A stretch of DNA of 64,000 nucleotides. Source: Pseudomonas alkylphenolica (lineage in GTDB: Bacteria > Pseudomonadota > Gammaproteobacteria > Pseudomonadales > Pseudomonadaceae). This document shows, piece after piece, positions 1 through 7,644 of the stretch. A program made the position numbers and the translations under genes. The stretch spans positions 406,380-470,379 of the forward strand of contig NZ_JADUCM010000002.1 in the NCBI RefSeq assembly GCF_016009175.1, in the 5' to 3' direction. The first letter of the stretch is position 1. Each line of letters opens with the position of its first letter. Under the pieces are notes generated by a model, which saw nothing but the letters and a program-made list of their open reading frames with translations, did no database searches and was not told where the DNA came from.

Positions 1-650
1 CCGCGATCGAGCATCAGGCAGTGCTCGAACTGTTCGGCTTCCTCCATGTAGGCGGTAGCCACCAGCAGAGTCAGTTGCGGTCGCTCCTGACGGACCTGCT
101 CGACCAGCTCCCAGAAGCGCCGGCGCGACAGCGGGTCTACGCCCGTCGTCGGTTCGTCGAGAATCAGCAGGTCGGGCTCGTGGATCAGCGCGCAGCACAA
201 CCCGAGCTTCTGCTTCATGCCGCCCGACAGCTTGCCGGCCGGCCGTTCGGCAAAGCGCGCCAGGTCGGTGGCCAGCAACAGGTTGTGCATGCGCTGCTCG
301 CACTCGGCCGAACCGAGCCCGAACAGGGTGGCGAAAAAACGGATGTTTTCGCTGATCGACAGTTCCGGATAGAGGTTGTTGCCCAGGCCTTGGGGCATGA
401 AGGCGATGCGCGGGTACAGGCTGTTGCGATGGCGACGTTTGCGGATCGAGCCGCCGAGCACCTGGAGTTCGCCGGCCTGCAGCTTCTTCACCCCGGCGAT
501 CAGCCCGAGCAGGCTGGACTTGCCGGCGCCGTCCGGGCCGATCAGGCCGCAGCGGGTTCCGGCAGGCAGGCTGAAGGCAATGTCGTGCAGGGCCGTCAGC
601 TCACCATAGCGATGGCTGAGGGCCTCGGCCTGCAGCGCCAGCGTGTTCAT
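1..650 (-). CDS. rbbA: RbbA-type ABC ATPase/permease, N-terminal part (runs off window)
   Basis: The minus-strand frame from the ATG at 650 stays open to base 1, giving the first 216 residues of a longer protein. It is an ABC nucleotide-binding domain: Walker A GPDGAGKS at residues 38-45, signature LSGGMKQK at 141-148 and Walker B LLILDE at 161-166. The GLIGPDG context and the sequence [10 protein letters not shown], with Ala200 where most ABC ATPases have the switch histidine, are typical of the first ATPase half of RbbA/YhiH, a protein of about 900 residues with two ATPase domains and a permease domain. Its start overlaps the stop of the HlyD gene by 4 bases (ATGA), so the two are translationally coupled, as in yhiI-rbbA of E. 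coli. The substrate is unknown. The plus-strand frame at 21-692 is a shadow. Confidence 0.85.
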   Translation of the reverse strand, partial: MNTLALQAEALSHRYGELTALHDIAFSLPAGTRCGLIGPDGAGKSSLLGLIAGVKKLQAGELQVLGGSIRKRRHRNSLYPRIAFMPQGLGNNLYPELSISENIRFFATLFGLGSAECEQRMHNLLLATDLARFAERPAGKLSGGMKQKLGLCCALIHEPDLLILDEPTTGVDPLSRRRFWELVEQVRQERPQLTLLVATAYMEEAEQFEHCLMLDR

Positions 651-1606
651 TGCAGATTGGCCGGCCAGTCCACTTCAGCCGTCCTGACATAACCGGCGCC
701 AGGCATGCCGGGCTTGGCTTGTGGCACAGCACTGGGTTCGGTCAGGCGCAGCTTGACGCGGAACACCAGCTTTTGCCGCTCGTCACGGGTCTCGACCTGT
801 TTCGGGGTGAATTGCGCCTTGGCGGCAACGAAAGCGATTTTCGCCGGCAGGGCTTTTTCCGGCAGGGCGTCGAGCACTATCCGTGCCTGGTCACCGACGG
901 TCAGGCGGCCTGTGGTCGAGGCGGGCAAGTACAGGTTCATGTACTGATCATTCGGATCAATCAGCGTGAGCACCCGCCCTCCGGCGCCCAGCACCTCGCC
1001 CGGCTCGGCCAGGCGCAACTGGATGATGCCGTCGATCGGCGCCCGCAGGCTGCTGTCGTCGATTTCGCTGGTCAGTTGCGCTACCTGGGCCTCGGCGGCG
1101 CCGATGGCGGCCTTGATCGCTGCCAGCTGCGCGCGCGATGCGGTCACGGCAGCGTTGGCGGTGTCGAAGCGCGCCTGCTGCTGGTCGAGCAACTGCTGGC
1201 TGGCGTATTTGCGCTGGAAGATTTCGCGTACGCGCTTGAGTTCCTGGCTGGCCAGCAGCAGTTCGCTCTGGCGCAATTGCACGTTGGCCTCGGCGGCCGC
1301 GTAGTTTTCCTGCGCGCGCAGTACTTCGGCCTCGGCCTGGCTGCGCTGGGCTTCGAGGGTGCGGGTATCGATACGCGCGAGTAACTGGCCCTGCCGGACC
1401 TTGTCACCTTCATCGACCAGTACTTCGGCGAGGCGTCCGGGCACCTTGCTGGCAATCTGCACTTCGGTGGACTCGAGTCGCCCGTTGCCCATGCTCAGGC
1501 CTTCAGGCAAACGATCGTGCAGGGACTTCCAGTAGCCCAGGCCGCCGGCAGCCAGGAGTAAAGCGATCAAGGCGCTGGCGAAGATTTTCGGGGTATGTTG
1601 GCTCAT
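647..1606 (-). CDS. HlyD-family membrane fusion protein (YhiI-like)
   Basis: This 319-residue protein has one N-terminal membrane anchor (about residues 8-25), then a biotinyl-lipoyl-like half domain, a long alpha-helical hairpin rich in Gln, Ala and Leu (about 75-185), the second lipoyl half and a beta-barrel domain. This is the HlyD/EmrA adaptor layout. Such periplasmic adaptors link an inner-membrane transporter to an outer-membrane channel. It lies directly upstream of and overlaps the RbbA-type gene, so the two probably form one export system. No outer-membrane partner is visible in the window. The pairing matches yhiI-rbbA; the cargo cannot be told from sequence. Confidence 0.85.
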   Translation of the reverse strand: MSQHTPKIFASALIALLLAAGGLGYWKSLHDRLPEGLSMGNGRLESTEVQIASKVPGRLAEVLVDEGDKVRQGQLLARIDTRTLEAQRSQAEAEVLRAQENYAAAEANVQLRQSELLLASQELKRVREIFQRKYASQQLLDQQQARFDTANAAVTASRAQLAAIKAAIGAAEAQVAQLTSEIDDSSLRAPIDGIIQLRLAEPGEVLGAGGRVLTLIDPNDQYMNLYLPASTTGRLTVGDQARIVLDALPEKALPAKIAFVAAKAQFTPKQVETRDERQKLVFRVKLRLTEPSAVPQAKPGMPGAGYVRTAEVDWPANLQ

Positions 1607-1628
1607 CTCTCTGCATCCTGCTGCATTC

Positions 1629-1650
1629 GCGTCAAAGTGTGACGCGTCAC
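1629..1650. promoter_or_regulatory. Candidate operator upstream of the hlyD-rbbA operon
   Basis: GTGACGCGTCAC (1639-1650) is a perfect 12-bp palindrome. A third half-site GCGTCA at 1629-1634 forms an overlapping inverted repeat with TGACGC at 1640-1645. The site lies 23-44 bases before the hlyD start, where a repressor would block transcription. No regulator gene is adjacent. TetR-type regulators often bind palindromes of this size, but that is inference. Confidence 0.45.
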
Positions 1651-1700
1651 CGACCCTGGTGCGTTGATTCTGGTCAAACGAGGGGTAATCGTAGCTTGCT

Positions 1701-2150
1701 TTAACGCAAGGCGAGGATTGCTGCCCATTGTTCTGCCGTAACCGGCATTACCGAGAGGCGACTGCCTTTTTGTACCAGCGGCAATTCGGCCAGGTTGGCC
1801 TGCTGTTTCAGGTAGCCGAGGCTGAGGACCTTGCTGAAGGTTTCGACATGGGTGACATCCACGGCGCTCCAGGGGTTCTTTACTTCGTTGGCCTTTGCGT
1901 CGAAGTAGTGACTTTGCGGGTCGAGTGCCGTCGGGTCCGGGTAGGCTGCGGCGCTGATGCGCGCGATCCCGGCGATGCCAGGCTCGGGGCAGCTGGAGTG
2001 ATAGAAGAAAAACTCGTCGCCCACGGCCATGGCACGCAGGAAATTACGTGCCTGATAGTTGCGGACCCCGTCCCAGCGCGCCTCTTTCAAGCGGGCCAGA
2101 TCCTTGATCGAAAGTTCGTCCGGCTCGGACTTCATCAGCCAATAGGCCAT
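1701..2150 (-). CDS. EVE domain-containing protein
   Basis: This 149-residue protein is a single EVE domain, a PUA-like fold: it opens with AYWLMKSEPDE and contains the WDGVRNYQARNFL and FFYHSSC segments typical of the family. EVE proteins bind modified bases in nucleic acid; the function of this stand-alone form is not established. I chose the ATG at 2150 because it has GGAG 8 bases upstream and the family starts at MAYWLMKSEP. An in-frame TTG at 2168 has no such site. It is transcribed alone. Confidence 0.9.
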   Translation of the reverse strand: MAYWLMKSEPDELSIKDLARLKEARWDGVRNYQARNFLRAMAVGDEFFFYHSSCPEPGIAGIARISAAAYPDPTALDPQSHYFDAKANEVKNPWSAVDVTHVETFSKVLSLGYLKQQANLAELPLVQKGSRLSVMPVTAEQWAAILALR

Positions 2151-2192
2151 GGGTGCTGCTCCTGACAAAATTTGAAATAACCTGTTGCATGA

Positions 2193-2207
2193 AACCGACA
2201 GTCGGTT
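2193..2207. repeat. Short palindrome in the EVE / small-ORF divergent spacer
   Basis: AACCGAC and GTCGGTT form perfect 7-bp arms around a single A. It lies in the 181-bp gap between the divergent EVE gene and the small membrane-protein gene, so it could be an operator for either. No regulator is known. Confidence 0.3.
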
Positions 2208-2331
2208 GGCGTCAACGTTTGCGTGTCGACGCAGGTTGTCGGAGAATGCGGCAATTTTAAGCTAGACGCTGTTGCAACCAACTATAAAACGTTGCCGACA
2301 ACGTGATCAGTTTGCCTGAGGGGGGCAATCA

Positions 2332-2472
2332 ATGAACCGCAAACCGGACCTGCTCTGGATTTTGGTATTTCTGTTCGGTCTGGGTGTGGTCACTACCGGT
2401 TATGCGCAAAGCCTTTGGGAGCGTAATCTTGACGCCCCGTACGAAGTGCCGGTCAATCCGCAACAACGCTGA
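2332..2472 (+). CDS. Small single-span membrane protein, 46 aa
   Basis: An ATG preceded by a strong GAGGGGG ribosome-binding site opens a 46-codon frame ending at TGA 2470-2472. The protein has a basic start (MNRKPD), one hydrophobic span at about residues 7-25 (LLWILVFLFGLGVVTTGYA) and a short polar tail. It may be a signal anchor or a cleaved signal peptide, since TGYAQS resembles a cleavage site. The clear ribosome-binding site and typical codon use argue that it is real. Function unknown. It converges with the 5-FCL gene, 18 bases away. Confidence 0.7.
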   Translation: MNRKPDLLWILVFLFGLGVVTTGYAQSLWERNLDAPYEVPVNPQQR

Positions 2473-2490
2473 ATGCTCTGCGGCTGCCTG

Positions 2491-3099
2491 CTAGGCAGGC
2501 GCCAGGTACCACGCACGGTCAGAGACCGTTCCCTGTAGCGGCACATCCCAGCTGGCCTGCGCCAGTTTCTCGACTTTCTGGCATTCATGCGCCAGGCCCA
2601 GCAGCAAAGGCTTTTTCCAGGCCTTGCGGCGGGCCTGATAGGCCAGGCTTCGATCATAGAAGCCGCCGCCCATGCCCAGTCGCCCACCTGTTTCGTCAAA
2701 CCCCACCAGCGGCAGCAGGATCAGGTCCAGCGCCCAGACCGGCCGTTGCCGGGCCAGGCTGATGTGCGGTTCGGCGATGCGAAAGCGGTTGGGGCGCAGC
2801 TTTTCGCCGTGTTCTATGCGCTGGAAGGCCATCTTGGTTTTCGGCCAGGCGTGCAGCACCGGTAGGTAGGTGCGCTTGCCGCGCCGCTGCGCTTCGCGCA
2901 GCAACAAGCGCGGATCAATCTCGCAATCATTGGGCAGGTACAGGGCGATGTGCCGGGCGCGGCGGAACAGCGGGTGCTGCGCCAGTTGCCGGTACAGGCC
3001 ACGCGCAGCCTGACGTTGCTGGGCCGGGCTCAGGGCGCGGCGGGCATCGCGTAGCAGGCGGCGAAGTTGGGGGCGGGTTAGCGGCGCGGTGTCGGTCAT
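2491..3099 (-). CDS. 5-formyltetrahydrofolate cyclo-ligase
   Basis: This cytosolic enzyme (202 aa) converts 5-formyltetrahydrofolate and ATP to 5,10-methenyltetrahydrofolate, recycling a folate by-product that also forms through SHMT. The family signature LPLVGFDETGGRLGMGGGFYDR (ATP/folate binding) is present, as is the basic N-terminal helix RRLLRDARRALSP. I prefer the ATG at 3099 because it gives the usual family length of about 200 aa; the upstream GTG-type start at 3165 would reach towards the 6S RNA. Its position directly after the 6S RNA gene is the conserved ygfA arrangement in gamma-proteobacteria. Confidence 0.92.
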   Translation of the reverse strand: MTDTAPLTRPQLRRLLRDARRALSPAQQRQAARGLYRQLAQHPLFRRARHIALYLPNDCEIDPRLLLREAQRRGKRTYLPVLHAWPKTKMAFQRIEHGEKLRPNRFRIAEPHISLARQRPVWALDLILLPLVGFDETGGRLGMGGGFYDRSLAYQARRKAWKKPLLLGLAHECQKVEKLAQASWDVPLQGTVSDRAWYLAPA

Positions 3100-3179
3100 G
3101 GCACGGGCGTTCCCAGAGAGGGCTGCCGCGCAGTGGGCGGCAGCTCGATTTGCTCGCGTGAACACACGAGCAAAGCTGA

Positions 3180-3360
3180 TTCAGGCTCCCCGACGAACCG
3201 CTGTCGGTGTAGCCCTTGAACCCGAAAGTTCAAGGTGGAGATTGCAGGAGGCGTTAAGGCTTTCCGTCAAGCGGACATGCACACCGGCCCCACGTGCAAC
3301 CCCCGTGGTTGTGCGTATCGGCTCAGGGACATGACCGACTGGCAAGCACTCCAGGGAGTG
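3180..3360 (-). ncRNA. ssrS: 6S RNA
   Basis: The zapA to 5-FCL spacer carries 6S RNA. Read on the minus strand, the 5' part has GCCAGTCGGTCATGTCCCTG followed by AGCCGATA, the 3' part has CACCTTGAACTT and GGGTTCAAGGGCTACA, and both match conserved 6S blocks. The closing stem pairs ACTCCC near the 5' end with GGGGAG near 3185. A -10 box TATACT lies at 3366-3371, placing the 5' end near 3360. 6S RNA mimics an open promoter and holds sigma70 RNA polymerase in stationary phase. The ends are estimated to a few bases. Confidence 0.93.
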
Positions 3361-3365
3361 GCGCC

Positions 3366-3371
3366 AGTATA
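3366..3371 (-). promoter_or_regulatory. -10 box of the 6S RNA promoter
   Basis: TATACT on the minus strand, six to seven bases before the inferred 6S RNA start. The -35 region overlaps the end of zapA and is weak. Confidence 0.55.
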
Positions 3372-3378
3372 CTGAATC

Positions 3379-3696
3379 TCAACTGGTTTTTGTATTCGGA
3401 TCGTCGGCCAGTGCCTGATCGACACGTTCGAGCAGGTCGCGAACCTGTTCGCGGGTGGCACCACCGGCAGGTGTTTCGGGGCGTTCCTGGTTGTGCAGCA
3501 GGTCATGGGTGATGTTCAGCGCAGCCATCACCGCGATACGGTCGGCACCGATCACTTTGCCGCTGCTGCGGATTTCACGCATTTTGCCGTCCAGGTAGCG
3601 CGCGGCGCTGACCAGGTTGCTGCGCTCTTCAGGCGGACAGATGATCGAATACTCTTTGTCGAGGATCTGAACGGTGACGCTATTGCTTGAACTCAT
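3379..3696 (-). CDS. zapA: Cell division protein ZapA
   Basis: ZapA binds FtsZ and promotes bundling of protofilaments at the Z ring. The 105-residue protein has the N-terminal beta/alpha head (VTVQILDKEYSIICPPEE, residues 7-24), the AARYLDGKMREIR helix and the DRIAVMAALNITHDLL helix, followed by a coiled tail. The length matches the family. Its start overlaps the stop of the upstream coiled-coil gene by 4 bases, and the 6S RNA gene follows, as in other gamma-proteobacteria. Confidence 0.95.
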   Translation of the reverse strand: MSSSNSVTVQILDKEYSIICPPEERSNLVSAARYLDGKMREIRSSGKVIGADRIAVMAALNITHDLLHNQERPETPAGGATREQVRDLLERVDQALADDPNTKTS

Positions 3697-3902
3697 GAGT
3701 CTTGCTCCAGGGCCTTGAGTCGCAAAATCATCGATTCGACCTTACGCCGGGCGATTTCATTTTTTTCGATGAGGTGGGCGCGCTCCTCGCGCCAGGACTT
3801 TTCCTGAGCTTGTAGGAGTGCATTTTGCCGTTTTAGTTGCTCGACTCGCTCAATCAGCTGTTCGAATCGGCCCATCAGCGTTTGCAGATCGTTCTCTTGC
3901 AT
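3693..3902 (-). CDS. TIGR02449-family coiled-coil protein (ZapB-like)
   Basis: This 69-residue protein is almost entirely a predicted coiled coil with heptad Leu/Ile spacing (LMGRFEQLIERVEQLKRQNALL, then RKVESMILRLKALEQDS). It belongs to a family found beside zapA in Pseudomonas and relatives and resembles ZapB, so a role in Z-ring organisation is likely, though inferred. I take the ATG at 3902 (MQENDLQ) as in family members; an in-frame GTG three codons earlier is possible. The stop overlaps the zapA start. Confidence 0.85.
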   Translation of the reverse strand: MQENDLQTLMGRFEQLIERVEQLKRQNALLQAQEKSWREERAHLIEKNEIARRKVESMILRLKALEQDS

Positions 3903-4053
3903 TGGTTGCACTCGATTCGGTCTGGCGGGTGATTGCCTGGTTTATGCCCAGGCCAGCTCCGAGTTGGCCACGTCGATAGTCTTGGCGCGCCTGCCGGTGC
4001 TAGGATACAAGGTCTTCATTCTAGTCATTGCGCCGTCTGGCGCCTAGTTGCCC

Positions 4054-4608
4054 ATGCCTAATACCAATTCGCCGTACACCGCATTCGCCACCTTGCTCAG
4101 CAGCAACGGGCATCCTGTCTCGCCTGCCGAACTGCACGGCCTGTTGCTCGGCCGTAGCTGCGCCGGTGCCGGCTTCGACGCCGAAGCCTGGCTGGCCGAT
4201 GCCGCCCAGCTGCTGGAGTCGGAACCTGCCGACAACGTTCGTAACGCCTTGATCGGCCTGCAGGAAATGGTCAAGGGCGAACTCACCGGTGAAGATATCA
4301 CCATCGTCCTGTTGCTGCCGGGCGACGAGTTGCCGTTGACTGAGCGTGCACAAGCGCTGGGCCAGTGGTGCCAGGGCTTTCTGACCGGCTTTGGCCTGAA
4401 CTCCGGCGGCCTGGTGCTGAGCACCGAAGCCAAGGAAGTGCTCGGTGACCTGGACGCCATTTCCCAGGTTCAGGATGCCCTGGAAGAGTCCGAAGACGGC
4501 GAAAGCGACTATATGGAAGTAATGGAATACCTGCGCGTCGCACCGCTGCTGCTGTACACGGAGCTGGCCAAGCCGGCCGAGCCTGCGGCCAAACCTTCGT
4601 TGCACTGA
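4054..4608 (+). CDS. UPF0149 family protein YgfB
   Basis: This 184-residue acidic all-helical protein shows the family blocks [23 protein letters not shown] and [19 protein letters not shown]. YgfB-like proteins lie upstream of pepP and ubiH in many gamma-proteobacteria. In P. aeruginosa YgfB has been linked to control of ampDh3 and beta-lactam resistance; whether that holds here is not shown. The ATG at 4054 is preferred over the in-frame TTG at 4048. It is probably the first gene of the pepP-ubiH-ubiI operon, with a 23-bp gap to pepP, and is divergent from the zapA unit. Confidence 0.9.
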   Translation: MPNTNSPYTAFATLLSSNGHPVSPAELHGLLLGRSCAGAGFDAEAWLADAAQLLESEPADNVRNALIGLQEMVKGELTGEDITIVLLLPGDELPLTERAQALGQWCQGFLTGFGLNSGGLVLSTEAKEVLGDLDAISQVQDALEESEDGESDYMEVMEYLRVAPLLLYTELAKPAEPAAKPSLH

Positions 4609-4631
4609 TCAATCAGGAAGCACCACTGCCC

Positions 4632-5966
4632 ATGAGCCATATCCCCAAGTCGGAATACGCCCGTCGACGCAAGGCGCTGATGGCGCAGATGGTGCCCAAC
4701 AGTATTGCCATCCTGCCCGCCGCCGCCGTTGCCATACGCAACCGCGACGTCGAGCACGTCTACCGTCAGGACAGCGACTTCCAGTACCTCAGCGGCTTCC
4801 CCGAGCCAGAGGCAGTGATTGCCCTGATTCCCGGCCGCGAGCACGGCGAATATGTGCTGTTCTGCCGCGAGCGCAATCCGGAACGCGAGCTGTGGGACGG
4901 GCTGCGCGCAGGCCAGGAAGGTGCGGTGCGCAACTATGGCGCCGACGACGCGTTTCCCATCACCGACATCGACGACATCCTGCCCGGCCTGATCGAAGGC
5001 CGTGACCGGGTGTATTCGGCCATGGGCAGCAACCCGGAATTCGACCGCCACCTGATGGAATGGATCAACGTGATCCGTTCCAAGGCTCGCCTCGGTGCCC
5101 AGCCACCGAACGAATTCGTTGCCCTGGATCATCTGCTGCACGACATGCGCCTGTATAAATCGGCGGCAGAGGTCAAAGTGATGCGTGAGGCCGCGGCCAT
5201 TTCCGCCCGTGCCCATATCCGTGCCATGCAGGCCTGCCGCGCTGGCTTGCATGAGTACAGCCTGGAAGCCGAACTGGATTACGAATTTCGCAAGGGCGGG
5301 GCAAAGATGCCGGCATACGGCTCGATTGTCGCGGCCGGGCGCAACAGCTGCATCCTGCACTATCAGGAAAACGATGCGCCGCTCAAGGACGGCGATCTGG
5401 TGTTGATCGACGCCGGTTGCGAGATCGACTGCTATGCCAGTGACATCACTCGCACCTTCCCGGTCAGCGGCCGGTTCTCGCCGGAGCAAAAGGCGATCTA
5501 TGAACTGGTGCTCAAAGCGCAGGAAGCCGCCTTTGCGGTAATTGCGCCGGGCAAGCACTGGAACCATGCCCACGAGGCAACGGTTCAGGTGATCACCGAA
5601 GGGCTGGTGGAATTGGGCCTGCTCAAGGGCAACGTGCAGGAGCTGATCGACAGCGAAGCCTACCGGGCGTTCTACATGCACCGTGCCGGGCACTGGCTGG
5701 GCATGGATGTGCATGATGTCGGTGAGTACAAGGTGGGTGGGCAGTGGCGCGTGCTGGAACCCGGCATGGCCCTGACCGTGGAGCCTGGCATCTACATCGG
5801 TGCCGACAATCAGGATGTTGCGAAGAAATGGCGCGGCATCGGTGTACGTATCGAGGATGACGTAGTGGTAACCAGACAGGGCTGTGAAATCCTGACCTCA
5901 GGCGTGCCGAAGACGGTCGCTGAAATCGAAGCGCTGATGGCTGCCGCGCGCAGTGTGGCGGCATGA
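4632..5966 (+). CDS. pepP: Xaa-Pro aminopeptidase
   Basis: This 444-residue M24B metallopeptidase removes N-terminal residues that precede proline. The creatinase-like N domain covers about residues 1-175 and the pita-bread catalytic domain about 180-440. The metal ligands can be seen: the two Asp in DAGCEIDCYASDITRTF, the His in HRAGHWLGMDVHD, the Glu in TVEPGIYI and the Glu in GVRIEDDV. The length equals that of E. coli PepP. The stop overlaps the ubiH start by 4 bases, the standard pepP-ubiH coupling. Confidence 0.96.
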   Translation: MSHIPKSEYARRRKALMAQMVPNSIAILPAAAVAIRNRDVEHVYRQDSDFQYLSGFPEPEAVIALIPGREHGEYVLFCRERNPERELWDGLRAGQEGAVRNYGADDAFPITDIDDILPGLIEGRDRVYSAMGSNPEFDRHLMEWINVIRSKARLGAQPPNEFVALDHLLHDMRLYKSAAEVKVMREAAAISARAHIRAMQACRAGLHEYSLEAELDYEFRKGGAKMPAYGSIVAAGRNSCILHYQENDAPLKDGDLVLIDAGCEIDCYASDITRTFPVSGRFSPEQKAIYELVLKAQEAAFAVIAPGKHWNHAHEATVQVITEGLVELGLLKGNVQELIDSEAYRAFYMHRAGHWLGMDVHDVGEYKVGGQWRVLEPGMALTVEPGIYIGADNQDVAKKWRGIGVRIEDDVVVTRQGCEILTSGVPKTVAEIEALMAAARSVAA

Positions 5967-7156
5967 GCAGGGTCAATCTGGCAATAATTGGCGGCGGTCT
6001 GGTCGGTGCCAGCCTGGCGCTGGCCTTGCAGGCCGGGGCCAAGGCCCGTGGCTGGAAGATCCTGCTGATCGAACCCTTTGCACCGGGCGATACCTTTCAG
6101 CCCAGCTATGACGCGCGCTCTTCAGCGTTGTCGTTCGGCACCCGGCAGATCTATGAACGCCTGGGCCTGTGGCAGGCCATCAGCCGCCGCGCCGAGCCGA
6201 TCCGCCAGATCCAGGTGTCCGACCGCGGCCGTTTTGGCGCCACCCGCCTGGATGCGCTGGAAGAGGGCGTTCCCGCGCTGGGTTACGTGGTGGAGAACGC
6301 CTGGCTGGGTCAATGCCTGTGGAAAGGCCTGGATGCCGACGTGGTGAGCTGGCGCTGCCCGGCTGAAGTGACCACCCTGCAAGCGCTGGAAGATGGCTAC
6401 CGGTTGACGCTCAACGACGACACGGTGGTCGAGTGCGACCTGGCCGTACTGGCCGATGGCGGGCGTTCCGGCTTGCGCGAGCAATTGGGTATCCATGTCA
6501 GCCAGCGGCCTTACAACCAGAGTGCGCTGATCGCCAACATCACCCCGAGCGAAGCCCATCGTGGCCAGGCTTTCGAGCGTTTCACCGACGAAGGGCCGAT
6601 GGCGCTGCTGCCGCTGCCGGAAAACCGCTGTGCGCTGGTCTGGACCCGCGTCGGCATGGACGCCAAGCGCCTGGCCGAACTGGACGAGCGCAGCTTCCTG
6701 AATGAATTGCAGGGGGTGTTCGGCTACCGCTTGGGCACTTTGCGTCAGGTCGGTGCCCGGCACCTGTACCCGCTGTCGCTGGTCGAGGCCCAGGAGCAGG
6801 TGCGCCCGCACCTGGTGGTGCTGGGTAACGCCGCGCACAGCCTGCACCCGATAGCCGGGCAGGGTTTCAACCTGTCGCTGCGCGATGTGCAGTCGCTGGC
6901 TGAAGGCTTGTTGGCAGGTCCTGCCGTGCCGGGTGATTTTGCCACCCTGCAGGCCTACCGCGAACGCCAGCGCCTCGACCAGGACCTGACCGTGGGCTTC
7001 TCCGACCGGGTCACCCGCCTGTTCGGCAGCGCTCAGCCGCTGATTGCCACCGGGCGTAACCTGGGACTGCTCGGGCTTGACCTGTTGCCCCCTGCCAAGC
7101 GTTGGTTCGCACGACAGGCCATGGGCCTGGGAACCCGTCCGGACCTACGGAGCTGA
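5963..7156 (+). CDS. ubiH: 2-octaprenyl-6-methoxyphenol hydroxylase UbiH
   Basis: This FAD monooxygenase (397 aa) of ubiquinone synthesis hydroxylates C1 of the ring. It has the Rossmann motif GGGLVGASLALAL (residues 9-21), the DG motif ADGGRSGLREQLG and the FAD ribose motif LGNAAHSLHPIAGQGFNL, in which the usual Gly-Asp is Gly-Asn, as in other UbiH proteins. It lies between pepP and the DUF4442 and ubiI genes. UbiH and UbiI are similar to each other; the assignment rests on order and on the GNAAH variant. Confidence 0.93.
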   Translation: MSRVNLAIIGGGLVGASLALALQAGAKARGWKILLIEPFAPGDTFQPSYDARSSALSFGTRQIYERLGLWQAISRRAEPIRQIQVSDRGRFGATRLDALEEGVPALGYVVENAWLGQCLWKGLDADVVSWRCPAEVTTLQALEDGYRLTLNDDTVVECDLAVLADGGRSGLREQLGIHVSQRPYNQSALIANITPSEAHRGQAFERFTDEGPMALLPLPENRCALVWTRVGMDAKRLAELDERSFLNELQGVFGYRLGTLRQVGARHLYPLSLVEAQEQVRPHLVVLGNAAHSLHPIAGQGFNLSLRDVQSLAEGLLAGPAVPGDFATLQAYRERQRLDQDLTVGFSDRVTRLFGSAQPLIATGRNLGLLGLDLLPPAKRWFARQAMGLGTRPDLRS

Positions 7157-7158
7157 GC

Positions 7159-7641
7159 ATGGCCGACGCAAAGAAACTGGCACGGCGTGCGCGCATGCTG
7201 CGCTGGTTGCTGAACTTTTATCCGCCGTACATCGGTGCCGGCATTCGCGTGCAGAGCATCAGCCCGGATTTTTACCAGGTAAAAGTGCGCATGGGCCTGT
7301 CGCGGTTCAATCGCAATTATGTCGGCACCCAGTTTGGCGGCAGCCTCTACTCGATGGTCGATCCGTTCTACATGCTGATGCTGATGCAGCTGTTGGGACG
7401 CGAATACATCGTCTGGGACAAGGCCGCCAGCATCGACTTCATCGCACCGGGCAAGGGCCCGGTGTTTGCCGACCTGCGCATTGACGAGGGCTTGCTGACC
7501 GAGATTCGCGAGCACACAGCAGGCGGCAAGAAATACCTGCCACGACTTCAGGTCGATATCCGTGACGCTGCCGGCGAGCTGGTAGCACGGGTCGACAAAA
7601 CCCTTTATGTGCGGCTCAAGCCGCAAGCGAGACAGGCTTAA
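7159..7641 (+). CDS. DUF4442 hotdog-fold protein
   Basis: This 160-residue protein starts at an ATG with CGGAG about 8 bases upstream. The segment NYVGTQFGGSLYSMVDPFYMLMLMQLLG and the basic N-terminal region match the DUF4442 family, a thioesterase-like hotdog fold. It has 2 bases to ubiH and 3 bases to ubiI, so it must be co-translated with the two ubiquinone hydroxylases. A link to acyl-CoA or quinone metabolism is possible but unproven. A longer in-frame start at 7102 would overlap ubiH and has no ribosome-binding site. Confidence 0.85.
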   Translation: MADAKKLARRARMLRWLLNFYPPYIGAGIRVQSISPDFYQVKVRMGLSRFNRNYVGTQFGGSLYSMVDPFYMLMLMQLLGREYIVWDKAASIDFIAPGKGPVFADLRIDEGLLTEIREHTAGGKKYLPRLQVDIRDAAGELVARVDKTLYVRLKPQARQA

Positions 7642-7644
7642 GGC

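Noticed and set aside
21..692. Plus-strand frame of 223 codons
   Set aside because: It is antisense to the RbbA-type gene, whose ABC motifs are clear on the minus strand. Gln/Ala/Arg-rich content is typical of shadow frames.
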